Source: JBBECE01 sp040881985 (GTDB lineage Bacteria > Pseudomonadota > Alphaproteobacteria > Rhizobiales > Devosiaceae). Taken from it: a stretch of 64,000 nucleotides of DNA. The stretch covers positions 62,001-126,000 of the forward strand of contig JBBECE010000010.1 of the NCBI GenBank assembly GCA_040881985.1, written 5' to 3'. Of the stretch, positions 43,327-52,779 are shown one piece after another. The notes under the pieces are model-generated. The model was not told where the DNA came from. It saw only the letters and a list, made by a program, of their open reading frames with translations, and did no database searches. Each line of letters begins with the position of its first letter. The stretch's first letter is position 1. Position numbers and translations under genes: made by a program.

Positions 43327-43743
43327 CTAAACGTTCCGGTTGGTCAAGTCGCCAGTATCCGGTTCTGAACGGTTGACGGACTTAGGGGATCGAAAACCGC
43401 GCGCCACCCAAAACAACCCCAATCCGACGAGGAACACAATCGTAGGCCAAGCGAACGTGCGAGCTGACCACTGTCCTATGACGTCCCTTGCGAGTCGATC
43501 GCGCGCTGCTTCCAATGCCAAATATTGACGCCACTCTAGCTGGCGATGGGTTTCCCACGGCGGCAACGGCGCCGCAGGCGGCACGATTGGATCCCATCCT
43601 TTCCCTTCGCGGAACTCCACTTCGGTCTGCGGGCTCCCAAAAACGTCCGAGATCGACTGAACAGGGACGAACACCAGACTGGCAGTGATCCAGAAGGCAG
43701 AAAGAACGATCCACAGTCGTAGAAAACCTCTTGACCAGTTCAT
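43327..43743 (-). CDS. hypothetical membrane protein in the nucleoside operon
   Basis: Not recognised. 138 residues from ATG 43743 (MNWSRGFLRLWIVLSAFW). Two membrane segments (about 8-28 and 100-120) flank a loop of about 70 residues (FGSPQTEVEFREGKGWDPIV) that would be periplasmic. Thirteen bases after deoC and 14 before the aldehyde dehydrogenase, so it belongs to the operon. Codon choice looks less G+C-biased than its neighbours, so it may be a recent insertion. Confidence 0.7.
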   Translation of the reverse strand: MNWSRGFLRLWIVLSAFWITASLVFVPVQSISDVFGSPQTEVEFREGKGWDPIVPPAAPLPPWETHRQLEWRQYLALEAARDRLARDVIGQWSARTFAWPTIVFLVGLGLFWVARGFRSPKSVNRSEPDTGDLTNRNV

Positions 43744-43756
43744 TTCCCTACTTTGC

Positions 43757-44746
43757 CTAAGCCATCGGCATCCGGTAGTCCGCCGCATAGCGGCCGGTGG
43801 CGTTGTGCTCAAGCTGGCGCTCGATGTCGGTCAGGAGCGAGGAGGCGCCAAACCGAAACAGCGGCGGGGTCAGCCAATCGGTGCCGAGCTCGTCTTTCAT
43901 CAGCGCCAAATAGGTGAGAGCGTCCTTGGCCGAGGCGATGCCGCCAGCGGGCTTGTAGCCGATCTCAATGCCGGTCTCGTCGTGGAACCAGCGGATCATC
44001 CGGACCATGGCAAGCGAGACGGGGAGCGTGGCGTTGACTTTCTCCTTGCCGGTCGAGGTCTTGATGAAATCGGCGCCGGCCTGCATGCAAACGAGCGAGG
44101 CGCGGGCGACATTGTTGAGGGTCGCCAGATCGCCCGAGCCGACAATCGTCTTCATATGCGCGTCCCCGCAGGCGGCGCGGAAAGCTTTCACCTCGCCGTA
44201 AAGCGCCTTCCAGTCGGCGTTGAGCACCTGATGACGCTCGATGACGATGTCGATTTCTTCGGCGCCGGCGCGGACCGAGGCCTCGATCTCGGCGAGGCGG
44301 GTCTTCAGCGGCATCAGGCCGGAGGGAAAGCCGGTTGAAACCGCCGCGACGGGAATTCCCGAGCCCTTCAGCGCCGCGACGGCGCTCGCAACGAAAGCGT
44401 GGTAGACACAAACCGCGGCGGGGACGATGCGCAGTTTTTCGGCGCCGAGGGCAACGAGGATGTCCTGGCGCACCGGGCGGCGGGCCTTGGCGCAGAGACG
44501 CTCGACGCGGCCGGGCGTGTCATCGGAATTAAGGGTCGTCAGGTCGATCAGGGTGATGGCGCGCAGCAGCCAGGCGGCCTGCCACTGTTTCTTGACGGTG
44601 CGGCGAGTGCCAATGGTTGCGGCGCGGCGCTCAAGCGCGGTGCGGTTCATCCGGATCTGCCGTAGCCATCCGAGGTCGAGATCGAAGCCCGGATTGCGGG
44701 CGGGAAGCGAATCTTCCGCCTCGATGGGCACGGCTCTGAGACTCAT
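43757..44746 (-). CDS. deoC: deoxyribose-phosphate aldolase
   Basis: Cleaves 2-deoxyribose 5-phosphate to glyceraldehyde 3-phosphate and acetaldehyde. 329 residues; TIM-barrel class I aldolase with the Schiff-base Lys in DFIKTSTGKEKVNATL and a second conserved Lys in IGYKPAGGI. An N-terminal extension of about 60 residues makes it the long DeoC type. Start overlaps the phosphorylase stop (ATGA). Confidence 0.96.
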   Translation of the reverse strand: MSLRAVPIEAEDSLPARNPGFDLDLGWLRQIRMNRTALERRAATIGTRRTVKKQWQAAWLLRAITLIDLTTLNSDDTPGRVERLCAKARRPVRQDILVALGAEKLRIVPAAVCVYHAFVASAVAALKGSGIPVAAVSTGFPSGLMPLKTRLAEIEASVRAGAEEIDIVIERHQVLNADWKALYGEVKAFRAACGDAHMKTIVGSGDLATLNNVARASLVCMQAGADFIKTSTGKEKVNATLPVSLAMVRMIRWFHDETGIEIGYKPAGGIASAKDALTYLALMKDELGTDWLTPPLFRFGASSLLTDIERQLEHNATGRYAADYRMPMA

Positions 44747-45546
44747 AGCTCCCTCACCAATCCGGCGATCAGCTTTTGCAGCTTTCCGGCGCCTTGCAGC
44801 GCCACCGCCTTGGTCTGTTCGTGGGAGATCGTCTCGCCGGGGTCGAGGCCCGCGCCGAAATTGGTGATCGACGAGCAGGCCCAGACCCGCAGTCCCAGAA
44901 ACCGGCCGATAATCGCCTCGGGAACCGTCGACATGCCGACCGCGTTGGCGCCGAGGCGGATGGCCATCTGGATTTCGGCGGGCGTCTCGAACGAGGGGCC
45001 GGAGTACCACATATAGACCCCCTCCCCAAGCGGCACGCCGAGGCTTGCAGCAATCTCCCGCGCCCTTTGTCGCAAGGCCGGGTCGTAGGCGTCAACCATG
45101 TTGACGAAGCGAGCGTCGGTCGGCTCCCCGATCAACGGGTTGGCGCCGGCATAGTTGAGGTGATCGCGGAGCATCATCAGATTGCCCGGCGGGATGGCGC
45201 GGTCGAGCGAGCCGGCGGAATTGGTGAGGAGGAGCGTTTTGGCGCCGAAGGCGGCGATTGTCTCCAGCGCCGGGCGCATGGCGGCGGAATTGCCGTGCTC
45301 GTAATAATGCTCGCGGCCGGTGAGGATGGCGACGCGGCGGCCGGAGAGCCTGCCGACAAGCAAGTCGCTGCCGTGCCCCGAGACCCCGCCGCCGGGAAAA
45401 CCCGGAAGGTCGGCGTAGGGGATGACCGAGCGGTCCTCGAGCGCCGCCCCGATCCCGGAAAGGCCCGAGCCGAGAACGAGCGCGGCCTCGATCGGGGTCG
45501 CCCCGGCGCGGTTGCGGATCAGGGCAACGCCGGGCAGCGCGTTCAT
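44743..45546 (-). CDS. purine nucleoside phosphorylase
   Basis: 267 residues of the trimeric PNP (PunA/DeoD-trimer, NP-II) type: ALVLGSGLSGIG, GRRVAILTGREHYYEHGN, LLLTNSAGSLD and YSGPSFETPAEI, AVGMSTVPE. It releases purine base and (deoxy)ribose 1-phosphate from (deoxy)inosine and guanosine. Overlaps cdd upstream and deoC downstream by four bases each. Confidence 0.94.
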   Translation of the reverse strand: MNALPGVALIRNRAGATPIEAALVLGSGLSGIGAALEDRSVIPYADLPGFPGGGVSGHGSDLLVGRLSGRRVAILTGREHYYEHGNSAAMRPALETIAAFGAKTLLLTNSAGSLDRAIPPGNLMMLRDHLNYAGANPLIGEPTDARFVNMVDAYDPALRQRAREIAASLGVPLGEGVYMWYSGPSFETPAEIQMAIRLGANAVGMSTVPEAIIGRFLGLRVWACSSITNFGAGLDPGETISHEQTKAVALQGAGKLQKLIAGLVREL

Positions 45547-45956
45547 CTGACGGCATCGAGATTATGCGGGCCGAAACTGTCGGGCAGCAGCTCGTCCGTG
45601 GTGTACGTCACGGTTCTGTCGGTCGCGTCGCCGGTGCAGACGATCCGGGTCTCCGGACCGGCAAATTCGCGAATCCGCTGGCGGCAGCCCCCGCAGGGGG
45701 TCACCGGCTCCCTGCCCGTTCCGATGACGAGGATGGTCGTGATGCGTTTGCCCCCGGCGGTGACCATCGCCGAGATTGCCGAGGCTTCGGCGCACGCGCC
45801 GACCGGATAGGCGGCGTTCTCGACATTGCAGCCGGCGTAGATGTTGCCGTCGTCGGCGAGGATCGCGACCCCGACCGGGAAATGCGAATACGGCACGTGG
45901 GCGTTGGCGCGCGCCTTGCGGGCGGCTTCGAATAGCGCCTCGAGCATGGCGTCCAT
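45543..45956 (-). CDS. cdd: cytidine deaminase
   Basis: Deaminates cytidine and deoxycytidine to the uridine forms. 137 residues with the zinc site GACAEASAI (Cys and catalytic Glu) and TPCGGCRQRIREF (two Cys); VPYSHFPVGVAI and GCNVENAAYP bind the nucleoside. Homotetrameric short form. Start ATG 45956 or 45947. Confidence 0.96.
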   Translation of the reverse strand: MDAMLEALFEAARKARANAHVPYSHFPVGVAILADDGNIYAGCNVENAAYPVGACAEASAISAMVTAGGKRITTILVIGTGREPVTPCGGCRQRIREFAGPETRIVCTGDATDRTVTYTTDELLPDSFGPHNLDAVR

Positions 45957-45963
45957 GCGGCCC

Positions 45964-46935
45964 CTAACTTTCCTTGACGTAGGGAACCCCGCCGGCCTTG
46001 GGGCCAATTGCCTTGCCGATGAAGCCGGCGAGCAAAACGACGGTCAGGATGTAAGGCAGGGCCTGGATCGCCTGAACCGGCACTTCCCCGATCAGCGGCA
46101 GTTCCTCGCCCTGCAGGCGAATCTGCACCGCGTCGAGGAAGCCGAAAAGGAGGCATGTCCACATGGCCGGCCAGGGCCGCCATTTGGCGAAGATCAGCGC
46201 GGCAAGCGCGATGAAGCCCTTGCCGGCGCTCATATTGCTGCCGAAGCCCGACCCTTGGGCGATCGAGAGATAGGCCCCGGCGGCCCCGCAAAGGAGTCCG
46301 CAGATCATCACCGCCCGAAAGCGCAGCCAGTTGACGTGGACGCCCGCGGTGTCGACCGCGGTCGGGTTTTCCCCGACCGCCCGCAGACGCAACCCGAAGC
46401 GGGTTCGGAACAGTATCCAAGCGGTGAGCGGCACCATGGCAAAGGCGCCGTAAACGAGGAAATTATGCCCCGAGATCAGCTCGGAATAGAGCCCGCCAAG
46501 GATCGGGATGTCGTGGACCAGATCGGCAAAGGGCAAGTTGAGCGACTGGTAGCGGCCGCCTTCGTTGAGCGCCGGGGTGCGGCCGCCCTGACTGTACCAG
46601 GCCTGGCCGAGAAGGGTCGTCAGCCCGGCGGCGAGAAAGTTGATGGCCACCCCGGAAATGATCTGGTTGCCCCTGAGGGTGATCGAGGCGGCGCCATGAA
46701 TCAACGACATTCCCACCGAGACGCCCATGCCGGCGAGGAGCCCGAGCCAGGGCGAGCCGGTCTGGAAGGCAACGACCGCGGCGCCGAAAGCGCCGGCCAG
46801 CATCTTGCCTTCGAGGCCGATGTCAAAAACGCCGGAACGCTCGGAATATAGCCCGGCAAGGCAGGCGAGCAGCAGCGGCACCGACAGCCGAACGGTCGAA
46901 TCGAGAATCTGGATGAAGGTGTCGAAGTATTCCAA
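45964..46935 (-). CDS. nucleoside-type ABC transporter permease (second)
   Basis: 323 residues, about eight or nine hydrophobic segments, with GVFDIGLEGKMLAGAFGA and the permease EAA-like loop RAVGENPTAVDTAGVHVNW. Family: YufQ/NupC-type permeases paired with BMP binding proteins. Together with the neighbouring permease it forms the membrane channel. Seven bases before cdd, which supports nucleosides as cargo. Confidence 0.92.
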   Translation of the reverse strand: MEYFDTFIQILDSTVRLSVPLLLACLAGLYSERSGVFDIGLEGKMLAGAFGAAVVAFQTGSPWLGLLAGMGVSVGMSLIHGAASITLRGNQIISGVAINFLAAGLTTLLGQAWYSQGGRTPALNEGGRYQSLNLPFADLVHDIPILGGLYSELISGHNFLVYGAFAMVPLTAWILFRTRFGLRLRAVGENPTAVDTAGVHVNWLRFRAVMICGLLCGAAGAYLSIAQGSGFGSNMSAGKGFIALAALIFAKWRPWPAMWTCLLFGFLDAVQIRLQGEELPLIGEVPVQAIQALPYILTVVLLAGFIGKAIGPKAGGVPYVKES

Positions 46936-46939
46936 GGGG

Positions 46940-48061
46940 CTAGGCCTCCGCTTCTTCGGCGGCTTCTTTCTGAGGCCGGCGCAAACTCAACCAGGTGAAG
47001 AAGTTCTCGAGCGGGACGCGGAAGAGACCTTCCATGGCGCCGGTGAAGAGAATGACCAGCGCCTGGATGACGACGACCATTTCCTTGGGGACGTCCGGCA
47101 TAACGAAGGCCAGTTCCTGTCCCCCCTGATAAAGCGCGCCGAAGAGGATCGCGGCGAGCCCGATGCCGATCGGATGGTTGCGTCCCATCAGTCCGACGGC
47201 GATCCCGACAAAGCCGTAGCCGGAGACAAAATCGAGGACGAGCCGGTTCTGGACGCTCAACACCTGGTTGACGGCGATCATCGAGGCGAGCGCCCCGGAG
47301 ATGACCATGGCAATCATGATCAGGCGCGAATTCGACAGGCCCGCATAGTGGGCCGCCGAGGGATTGAGGCCGAGGGCGCGGAGCTTGTAGCCGAGCTCGG
47401 TGCGCCAGATCAGGATATAGACGAAGATCAGCGCCGCGACCGCGATGACCAAGGTCATGTTGACCGGCGAGTAACCGAAATAATCGAAGAATTCGCGCAG
47501 TTGCGGAATGCGTCCGGGGACCGGGATCTGCTCGGATTCGGGGGCCATCTGGCCGGGCTTTTTCAGCACCCTGTTCAGCATATAGACCATCAGCGCGGCG
47601 GCGATAAAATTGAACATGATCGTCGTTATGACGACGTGGCTGCCGCGCTTGGCTTGCAGATAGCCGGGTACAAAGGCCCAGGCGCCGCCGATCGCCGCCG
47701 CCGCCAGCATGCCGGCGCCCATCACCAGCAGCCAATGGGTATTGCCGAGCCAAAGGCCGACGACGATGGCGCCGAGCCCGGCGACATAGGCCTGGCCTTC
47801 GGCGCCGATGTTGAAGAGGCCGGCATGGGCAGCGACCGCGAAGGCCAATCCGGCGAAGACAAAGTTGGAGGCGAAAAAGAGGGTGTAGCCGACGCCTTCG
47901 CCATAGCCAAAGGCGCCGAACAGCATGACCTCGACCGCGCGAAGCGGGCTCTCGCCGATAAACAGAACGACGAGACCGGATACCGCGAAGGCGAGGATAA
48001 GATTGAGCGCCGGGACAAGGGTGACGTCGGCCCATTTCGGCAGCGGGCGGCGGGCGCTCAC
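46940..48061 (-). CDS. nucleoside-type ABC transporter permease (first)
   Basis: 373 residues from a GTG that overlaps the ATPase stop (GTGA). About ten hydrophobic segments; GLFNIGAEGQAYVAGLGA and the cytoplasmic loop RALGLNPSAAHYAGLSNSR identify a BMP-system permease (YufP-like). Four bases ahead of the second permease. The much longer open frame upstream overlaps the ATPase and is not used. Confidence 0.92.
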   Translation of the reverse strand: MSARRPLPKWADVTLVPALNLILAFAVSGLVVLFIGESPLRAVEVMLFGAFGYGEGVGYTLFFASNFVFAGLAFAVAAHAGLFNIGAEGQAYVAGLGAIVVGLWLGNTHWLLVMGAGMLAAAAIGGAWAFVPGYLQAKRGSHVVITTIMFNFIAAALMVYMLNRVLKKPGQMAPESEQIPVPGRIPQLREFFDYFGYSPVNMTLVIAVAALIFVYILIWRTELGYKLRALGLNPSAAHYAGLSNSRLIMIAMVISGALASMIAVNQVLSVQNRLVLDFVSGYGFVGIAVGLMGRNHPIGIGLAAILFGALYQGGQELAFVMPDVPKEMVVVIQALVILFTGAMEGLFRVPLENFFTWLSLRRPQKEAAEEAEA

Positions 48062-49641
48062 TCTGCGGCCCGCTTGCGTTCGATGCCGGCCATGAGGAGG
48101 CCAAGTTCGCCTTCGGTGGCGATTTCGGGGTCGGCTTCGCCAACAATCTCGCCGGCGAACATGACGAGGATGCGGTCGGAGAGCGAGCGGATTTCGTCGA
48201 GTTCGACCGAGACCAAAAGGATCGCCTTGCCGGCGTCGCGCATCGCGATGATGCGATTGTGGATGAATTCGATCGCCCCGATATCGACGCCGCGGGTCGG
48301 CTGGCCGACGACGAGGACGACGGGGTTGGCCTCCATCTCGCGCGCGAGGACAATCTTCTGCTGGTTGCCGCCGGAGAAATTGCCGGTCTTGAGGCGGACG
48401 TTGAGCGGGCGGATGTCGAAATTCTTCATCCGCTCGAGCGCTTCCTTGCAGGAGGCGTTGATCGAGAGGAACCCGCCGGCGCCGTATTTGTCGAGGTCCT
48501 GATAGCCGAGAATCGAGTTTTCCCATTCCTCGAAGGCGGTGATGAGGCCCAACCGGTGGCGGTCCTCCGGGACGTGGGCGAGGCCGGCACTGCGGGCGCG
48601 GGCGCCGCCGTCATCGCCGCGGAACGAGACGGGCGCCCCGGAAATCCTGACGCCGCCGGAGGCGGGGCGCCGCATGCCGGTCACCGCCTCGAGGAGCTCG
48701 GACTGGCCGTTGCCGGCGACCCCGGCAATGCCGACGATTTCGCCGGCTCGGACGGAGAAGGAGACATTCTTGACGCGAGGCACGCCGAAATCGTCGTGGA
48801 CGGTAAGGTTCTCGACCTGCAAGACGACTTCGCCGGGTTTGGCGGGACCCTTCTGGACCCTGAGGAGCACGCGGCGGCCGACCATCAGTTCGGCGAGTTC
48901 TTCGGGACTGGTATGGCTGGTCTCGAGCGTGCCGACCATCGCGCCCCGGCGCATCACCGAGACCGCGTCGGTGATCGCCATGATTTCTCTGAGCTTGTGG
49001 GTAATGAGGATGATGGTCTTGCCCTGCTCGCGCAGCTGGTTCAGCACGCGAAACAAGTGATCGGCTTCGGCGGGCGTGAGCACCCCGGTCGGTTCGTCAA
49101 GGATCAGCACCTCGGCACCCCGGTAAAGCGCTTTGAGAATCTCGACCCGCTGCTGCTGGCCGACCGAGACATCCTCGACGATGGCGTCGGGATCGACGGT
49201 CAGCGAATAATCCTCGGCGAGGCGCTGCAGGACGGCGCGGGCCCGCGTCAGACTGGTCTTCAGGAGCTGGCTGTCTTCCGCGCCGAGAATGACGTTTTCC
49301 AAGATCGAGAAATTATCGACCAGCATGAAGTGCTGGTGGACCATGCCAATGCCAAGCTTGAGGGCATGGCGCGAATCGGTAATGGCGACTTTCGTGCCGT
49401 TGACGAAGATCTCGCCGGAATCGGTGGAGTAGAAGCCGTAGAGGATCGACATCAGGGTCGATTTGCCGGCGCCGTTTTCCCCGACGATGCCGTGGATAGT
49501 GCCGCGGCGGACCTTGAGGTCGATATTCTTGTTGGCGTGGACGGGGCCAAAACTCTTGTTGATGCCGGAAAGCTCGACGGCCCATTCGGAAACAGCGGCC
49601 GTCGCCGGCCGCTGCTCCTGTTTGGTGTCAGGTCTATCCAC
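48058..49641 (-). CDS. ABC transporter ATPase with two ATP-binding domains
   Basis: 527 residues. N-terminal domain: Walker A GENGAGKST, signature SVGQQQRVEI, Walker B VLILDEP. C-terminal domain: GVAGNGQSE in place of a standard Walker A (GxxGxGK[ST]), signature FSGGNQQKIVLARE, and VLVVGQPTRG. Such asymmetric double ATPases are typical of nucleoside/ribose-type uptake systems (YufO, RbsA). Start is GTG (MDRPDTKQEQ), 21 bases after the binding protein. Confidence 0.94.
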   Translation of the reverse strand: MDRPDTKQEQRPATAAVSEWAVELSGINKSFGPVHANKNIDLKVRRGTIHGIVGENGAGKSTLMSILYGFYSTDSGEIFVNGTKVAITDSRHALKLGIGMVHQHFMLVDNFSILENVILGAEDSQLLKTSLTRARAVLQRLAEDYSLTVDPDAIVEDVSVGQQQRVEILKALYRGAEVLILDEPTGVLTPAEADHLFRVLNQLREQGKTIILITHKLREIMAITDAVSVMRRGAMVGTLETSHTSPEELAELMVGRRVLLRVQKGPAKPGEVVLQVENLTVHDDFGVPRVKNVSFSVRAGEIVGIAGVAGNGQSELLEAVTGMRRPASGGVRISGAPVSFRGDDGGARARSAGLAHVPEDRHRLGLITAFEEWENSILGYQDLDKYGAGGFLSINASCKEALERMKNFDIRPLNVRLKTGNFSGGNQQKIVLAREMEANPVVLVVGQPTRGVDIGAIEFIHNRIIAMRDAGKAILLVSVELDEIRSLSDRILVMFAGEIVGEADPEIATEGELGLLMAGIERKRAAE

Positions 49642-49662
49642 GAAGGAACCCCGTCGCGGCGA

Positions 49663-50664
49663 TCACATCGGGCAGGAATCGTCCGACATGTAGTCGTGGA
49701 CCTGGATCGCGCCCGACTGAATTTGGGCCGAGAGTTCGTCGACCCTGGTTTTCATCGCGTCGGTGATGAGCGCGGCGTTGTGCTCGTCGAGCGAGTAGCC
49801 GACGCCCTCCTGGGCAAGGCCCATTCCCACAAAGCCGGAGGTCCATTCGCCGTTCATCTCGTCGTTGAAGGCATCGATGACGGCGACGTCGACGCGCTTG
49901 ATCATCGAGGTCAGGACGTGGCCGGGCTGCAGGTAGTTCTGGTTGGAGTCGACGCCGATGGCGAAAAGCCCGGCATCGGCCGCCGCCTGCAGAACCCCGA
50001 GACCCGAGCCGCCGGCCGCCGCAAAGACGACGTCGGCGCCGCGCTCGAAGTCGGCACGGGTCAACTCGCCGGCGGTCACCGGATCGTTCCAGGCCGCGGG
50101 CGTGGTGCCCGTGTAGTTTTCAAAGATTTCGATACCAGGATTGACCGCCTTGGCGCCCTGGGCATAGCCGCAATAGAACTTGTGGATGATCGGAATGTCC
50201 ATACCGCCGACGAAGCCGACTTTGCCGGTCGCCGACTTCATCGCCGCGATGGCGCCAACGAGGAAGGAACCGGTATGCTCGTCGAAGATCACCGAACGCA
50301 CGTTGGGCAGGTCAACGACGCCGTCGATGATGGCGAAATGCAGGTCGGGGAACTCGGCGGCGACCGTGGTCAGCGCGACCGCCCACGAGAACCCGGCCAT
50401 GACGATCGGATTGGCGCCGCGGCGGGCGAACTGGCGCAGAACCTGTTCGCGCTGGGCGTCGTTTTGCAGCTCGAAGTCGGAGAATGGCTGGCCGGTTGCC
50501 GCGGCCCACTCCGTTGCCCCGTTGAAGGCGGCTTCGTTGAACGATTTGTCGAATTTGCCGCCGAGGTCGTAAATGACGGCGGGTTCGGCCATTGCCGCAC
50601 CGGCAGTCAACGCGCCGAGCGCGATGCCGCCTGCCACAAGGGCCAGGATTTTGATGGATTTCAT
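49663..50664 (-). CDS. BMP family substrate-binding protein of a nucleoside ABC transporter
   Basis: 333 residues: signal peptide (MKSIKILALVAGGIALGALT, ending AMA), then PAVIYDLGGKFDKSFNEAAF, PIVMAGFSWA and GFVGGMDIPIIHKF of the basic membrane protein family that binds purine or other nucleosides. It lacks a lipobox, so it is a free periplasmic protein. ATG 50664 preceded by GGGAGA. First gene of the nucleoside uptake and catabolism operon. Confidence 0.93.
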   Translation of the reverse strand: MKSIKILALVAGGIALGALTAGAAMAEPAVIYDLGGKFDKSFNEAAFNGATEWAAATGQPFSDFELQNDAQREQVLRQFARRGANPIVMAGFSWAVALTTVAAEFPDLHFAIIDGVVDLPNVRSVIFDEHTGSFLVGAIAAMKSATGKVGFVGGMDIPIIHKFYCGYAQGAKAVNPGIEIFENYTGTTPAAWNDPVTAGELTRADFERGADVVFAAAGGSGLGVLQAAADAGLFAIGVDSNQNYLQPGHVLTSMIKRVDVAVIDAFNDEMNGEWTSGFVGMGLAQEGVGYSLDEHNAALITDAMKTRVDELSAQIQSGAIQVHDYMSDDSCPM

Positions 50665-50945
50665 TTGTTTCTCCCTGTGTCGCAACGGAGTGGCGGATGG
50701 GCCGCCAAGAATACACCGCGCGCGATGGGGCAAATACAATCGCTTTAGGCCAAGCGCCGCAAGAGAAATCCGGCGTTTTTGAACAATCGGTCAAATTTTC
50801 TGGGATTTGCAACAGAGCTTATGACAGGGCTGCCCGCGACGCTGGCCGGCCAAGGCAATTCGGCTCGAGGGGCGGCGAGGCGGGGAGAGACATAAGGGCG
50901 TCATCGTCGACGGCGAGACTGGGCGGGCGAAATCCGGAGGCCAAG

Positions 50946-52151
50946 ATGCGCGCATTGGCGATTTCTATCCTGACACTTGCGGTGGCCGCCGCGGCTCTGC
51001 CCGCCCCCGGCCAGGTGGCCCGTGCCGACGGAACGGTCAGGATTGCGACCTTCAACGCCTCGATGTTCCGCCCCAAGGCGGGGCAGCTCGCGGCCGAGCT
51101 CGGCGACGGCGAAAGCGCACACATTCAAGCGGTGGCGGCAATCCTGCAACGGGTCAGGCCCGACATCGTCCTCATCAACGAGTTCGACTTCGACCGGGCT
51201 TCGGCCGGGGCTTTCGCGAAAAATTATCTCGAGGTCGGCCAGGGCGGCGGACTCTCCCCGATCGCTTATGCGCACCGGTTCATCGCTCCTTCGAACACCG
51301 GGGTCGCAACCGGGTTCGACCTCGACAACAATGGCGAGGTGGGCGGGCCGGGCGACGCGCAGGGATTCGGGTTCTTCGACGGACAGTACGGGATGCTGGT
51401 GCTCTCGAGATACCCGATCCTCGAGAACGAGGCGCGAACGTTCCAGAATTTCCGCTGGACCGAAATGCCGGGAAACCGGCTCGAAGACATCGCCGGCCCG
51501 GAAGGGTTCTACAGCGTCGAGGAAGCGGAGGTGCTCAGGCTCTCCTCAAAAAGCCATTGGGACGTGCCGGTCGATCTCGAAGCGTGCGTGCTGCACCTTT
51601 TGACGGCGCATCCGACCCCGCCGGTCTTTGACGGCGAGGAGGATCGCAACGGCAGGCGCAATGCCGACGAAATCCGCCTCTGGGCCGACTATGTGGCCGG
51701 GGCGGATTACATCGTCGACGACAACGGCCGGACCGGCGGGCTGGCGGAAGGCGCGCTGTTCGCGATCGCCGGGGACTACAATGCCGACCGACTCGACGGC
51801 GACGGCCGCCGCGAGGCGATCGCGGCGCTGCTGGCCTCCGGACTGCTGACCGACCCCGGGGCGGCGAGTTTCGGAGGCGAAGAAGCATCGCGGCTACAGG
51901 GCGGCAAGAACCAAAGCCATTCCGGCGCCGCAGGCCTCGACACCGCCGATTTCGGCGACGTCGAAGCCTGGGATCCGGGCAATCTCAGGGTCGACTACGT
52001 GCTCCCCGCTTCGCGGCTGCAGCTTCTCGACGCGGGCGTCTTCTGGCCGGCCGAAGCGGAGGCCGACCGCGAATTGCTGGCGCTTGCCGACGGCACGCCG
52101 GTCTCCGACCATCACCTGGTCTGGGCGGATATTGCCTGCCCCGCCGAATGA
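50946..52151 (+). CDS. secreted endonuclease/exonuclease/phosphatase-fold protein
   Basis: 401 residues: signal peptide (about 1-27, MRALAISILTLAVAAAALPA), then the EEP fold with VRIATFNASMF, VLINEFDFD (metal Glu), IAGDYNAD, and a C-terminal SDHHLVWAD. These correspond to the Asn/Glu/Asp/His set of the DNase I-like family, so a phosphodiesterase or nuclease acting in the periplasm or outside is likely. Divergent from the nucleoside transporter operon; it could provide nucleotides for it, which is inference. Confidence 0.85.
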   Translation: MRALAISILTLAVAAAALPAPGQVARADGTVRIATFNASMFRPKAGQLAAELGDGESAHIQAVAAILQRVRPDIVLINEFDFDRASAGAFAKNYLEVGQGGGLSPIAYAHRFIAPSNTGVATGFDLDNNGEVGGPGDAQGFGFFDGQYGMLVLSRYPILENEARTFQNFRWTEMPGNRLEDIAGPEGFYSVEEAEVLRLSSKSHWDVPVDLEACVLHLLTAHPTPPVFDGEEDRNGRRNADEIRLWADYVAGADYIVDDNGRTGGLAEGALFAIAGDYNADRLDGDGRREAIAALLASGLLTDPGAASFGGEEASRLQGGKNQSHSGAAGLDTADFGDVEAWDPGNLRVDYVLPASRLQLLDAGVFWPAEAEADRELLALADGTPVSDHHLVWADIACPAE

Positions 52152-52163
52152 GCGGGCAGATTG

Positions 52164-52628
52164 CTAGCTCGCCGGCAGCGGCCGGGAGGTCGCCCCGATG
52201 GCGCCGGCGAACCGCTCGAAAAACCGGTCGATCACCGATTGGGCGCTGCGGCCGACGAGCGCGGTCCCCATGCCGCCGATGGCGCTGTCGAGGGCGCCTT
52301 CGGCGGTAAAGGCGAGGACGGTCCCCTCGGGATGGTCGGCGATCCCCACGTCAGCTGAGCCGCGGACACCGCCGAGCCAGCCGCCATGGCCCTTGCCGGA
52401 CAAGGTGTAGCGCTCGGCGACGATGATGTCGGACAGCGCCAGATTGCCCGAAAAGCTCAAATGGATTGGACCGAAATCGACCCCGATTTCAGCCTCCAGC
52501 GCGCTGTCGGAGACGAATTCGATGCGGGTGCAGCCGGGAATGCAGGCCTGCAGCGTCGCCGTATCGTTGAGGGCTTCCCAGACCCGCATGCGCGGGGCGG
52601 TCAACAGATATCGTCCTGCGAACTTCAC
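52164..52628 (-). CDS. CoxG-like SRPBCC family protein
   Basis: 154 residues from a GTG: MKFAGRYLLTAPRMRVWEAL, ALEAEIGVDFGPIHLSFSG and a glycine-rich middle. This is the START-like CoxG (carbon monoxide dehydrogenase subunit G) family, membrane-recruiting or maturation helpers of molybdenum hydroxylases. No coxMSL genes are nearby, so the role here is unknown. Converges on the EEP gene, 12 bases apart. Confidence 0.8.
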   Translation of the reverse strand: MKFAGRYLLTAPRMRVWEALNDTATLQACIPGCTRIEFVSDSALEAEIGVDFGPIHLSFSGNLALSDIIVAERYTLSGKGHGGWLGGVRGSADVGIADHPEGTVLAFTAEGALDSAIGGMGTALVGRSAQSVIDRFFERFAGAIGATSRPLPAS

Positions 52629-52779
52629 CGGGATTCCCCGCTTATTCGGATCGGGCCCTTTACCTGAGGCTTTTTCGCACCAATATCAGCGAAATAGACG
52701 CTTTGCGGCCGGCTTTCAATTGTAAGGCGCGCCGGGAGCGGGAATCATCGGCCGCAACGGCCATCGAGGGGACCACGTC

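Noticed and set aside
48259..50748. 829-codon open frame on the plus strand opposite the ABC ATPase and BMP genes
   Set aside because: High-G+C antisense shadow; the minus-strand genes have clear motifs and the plus frame has none.
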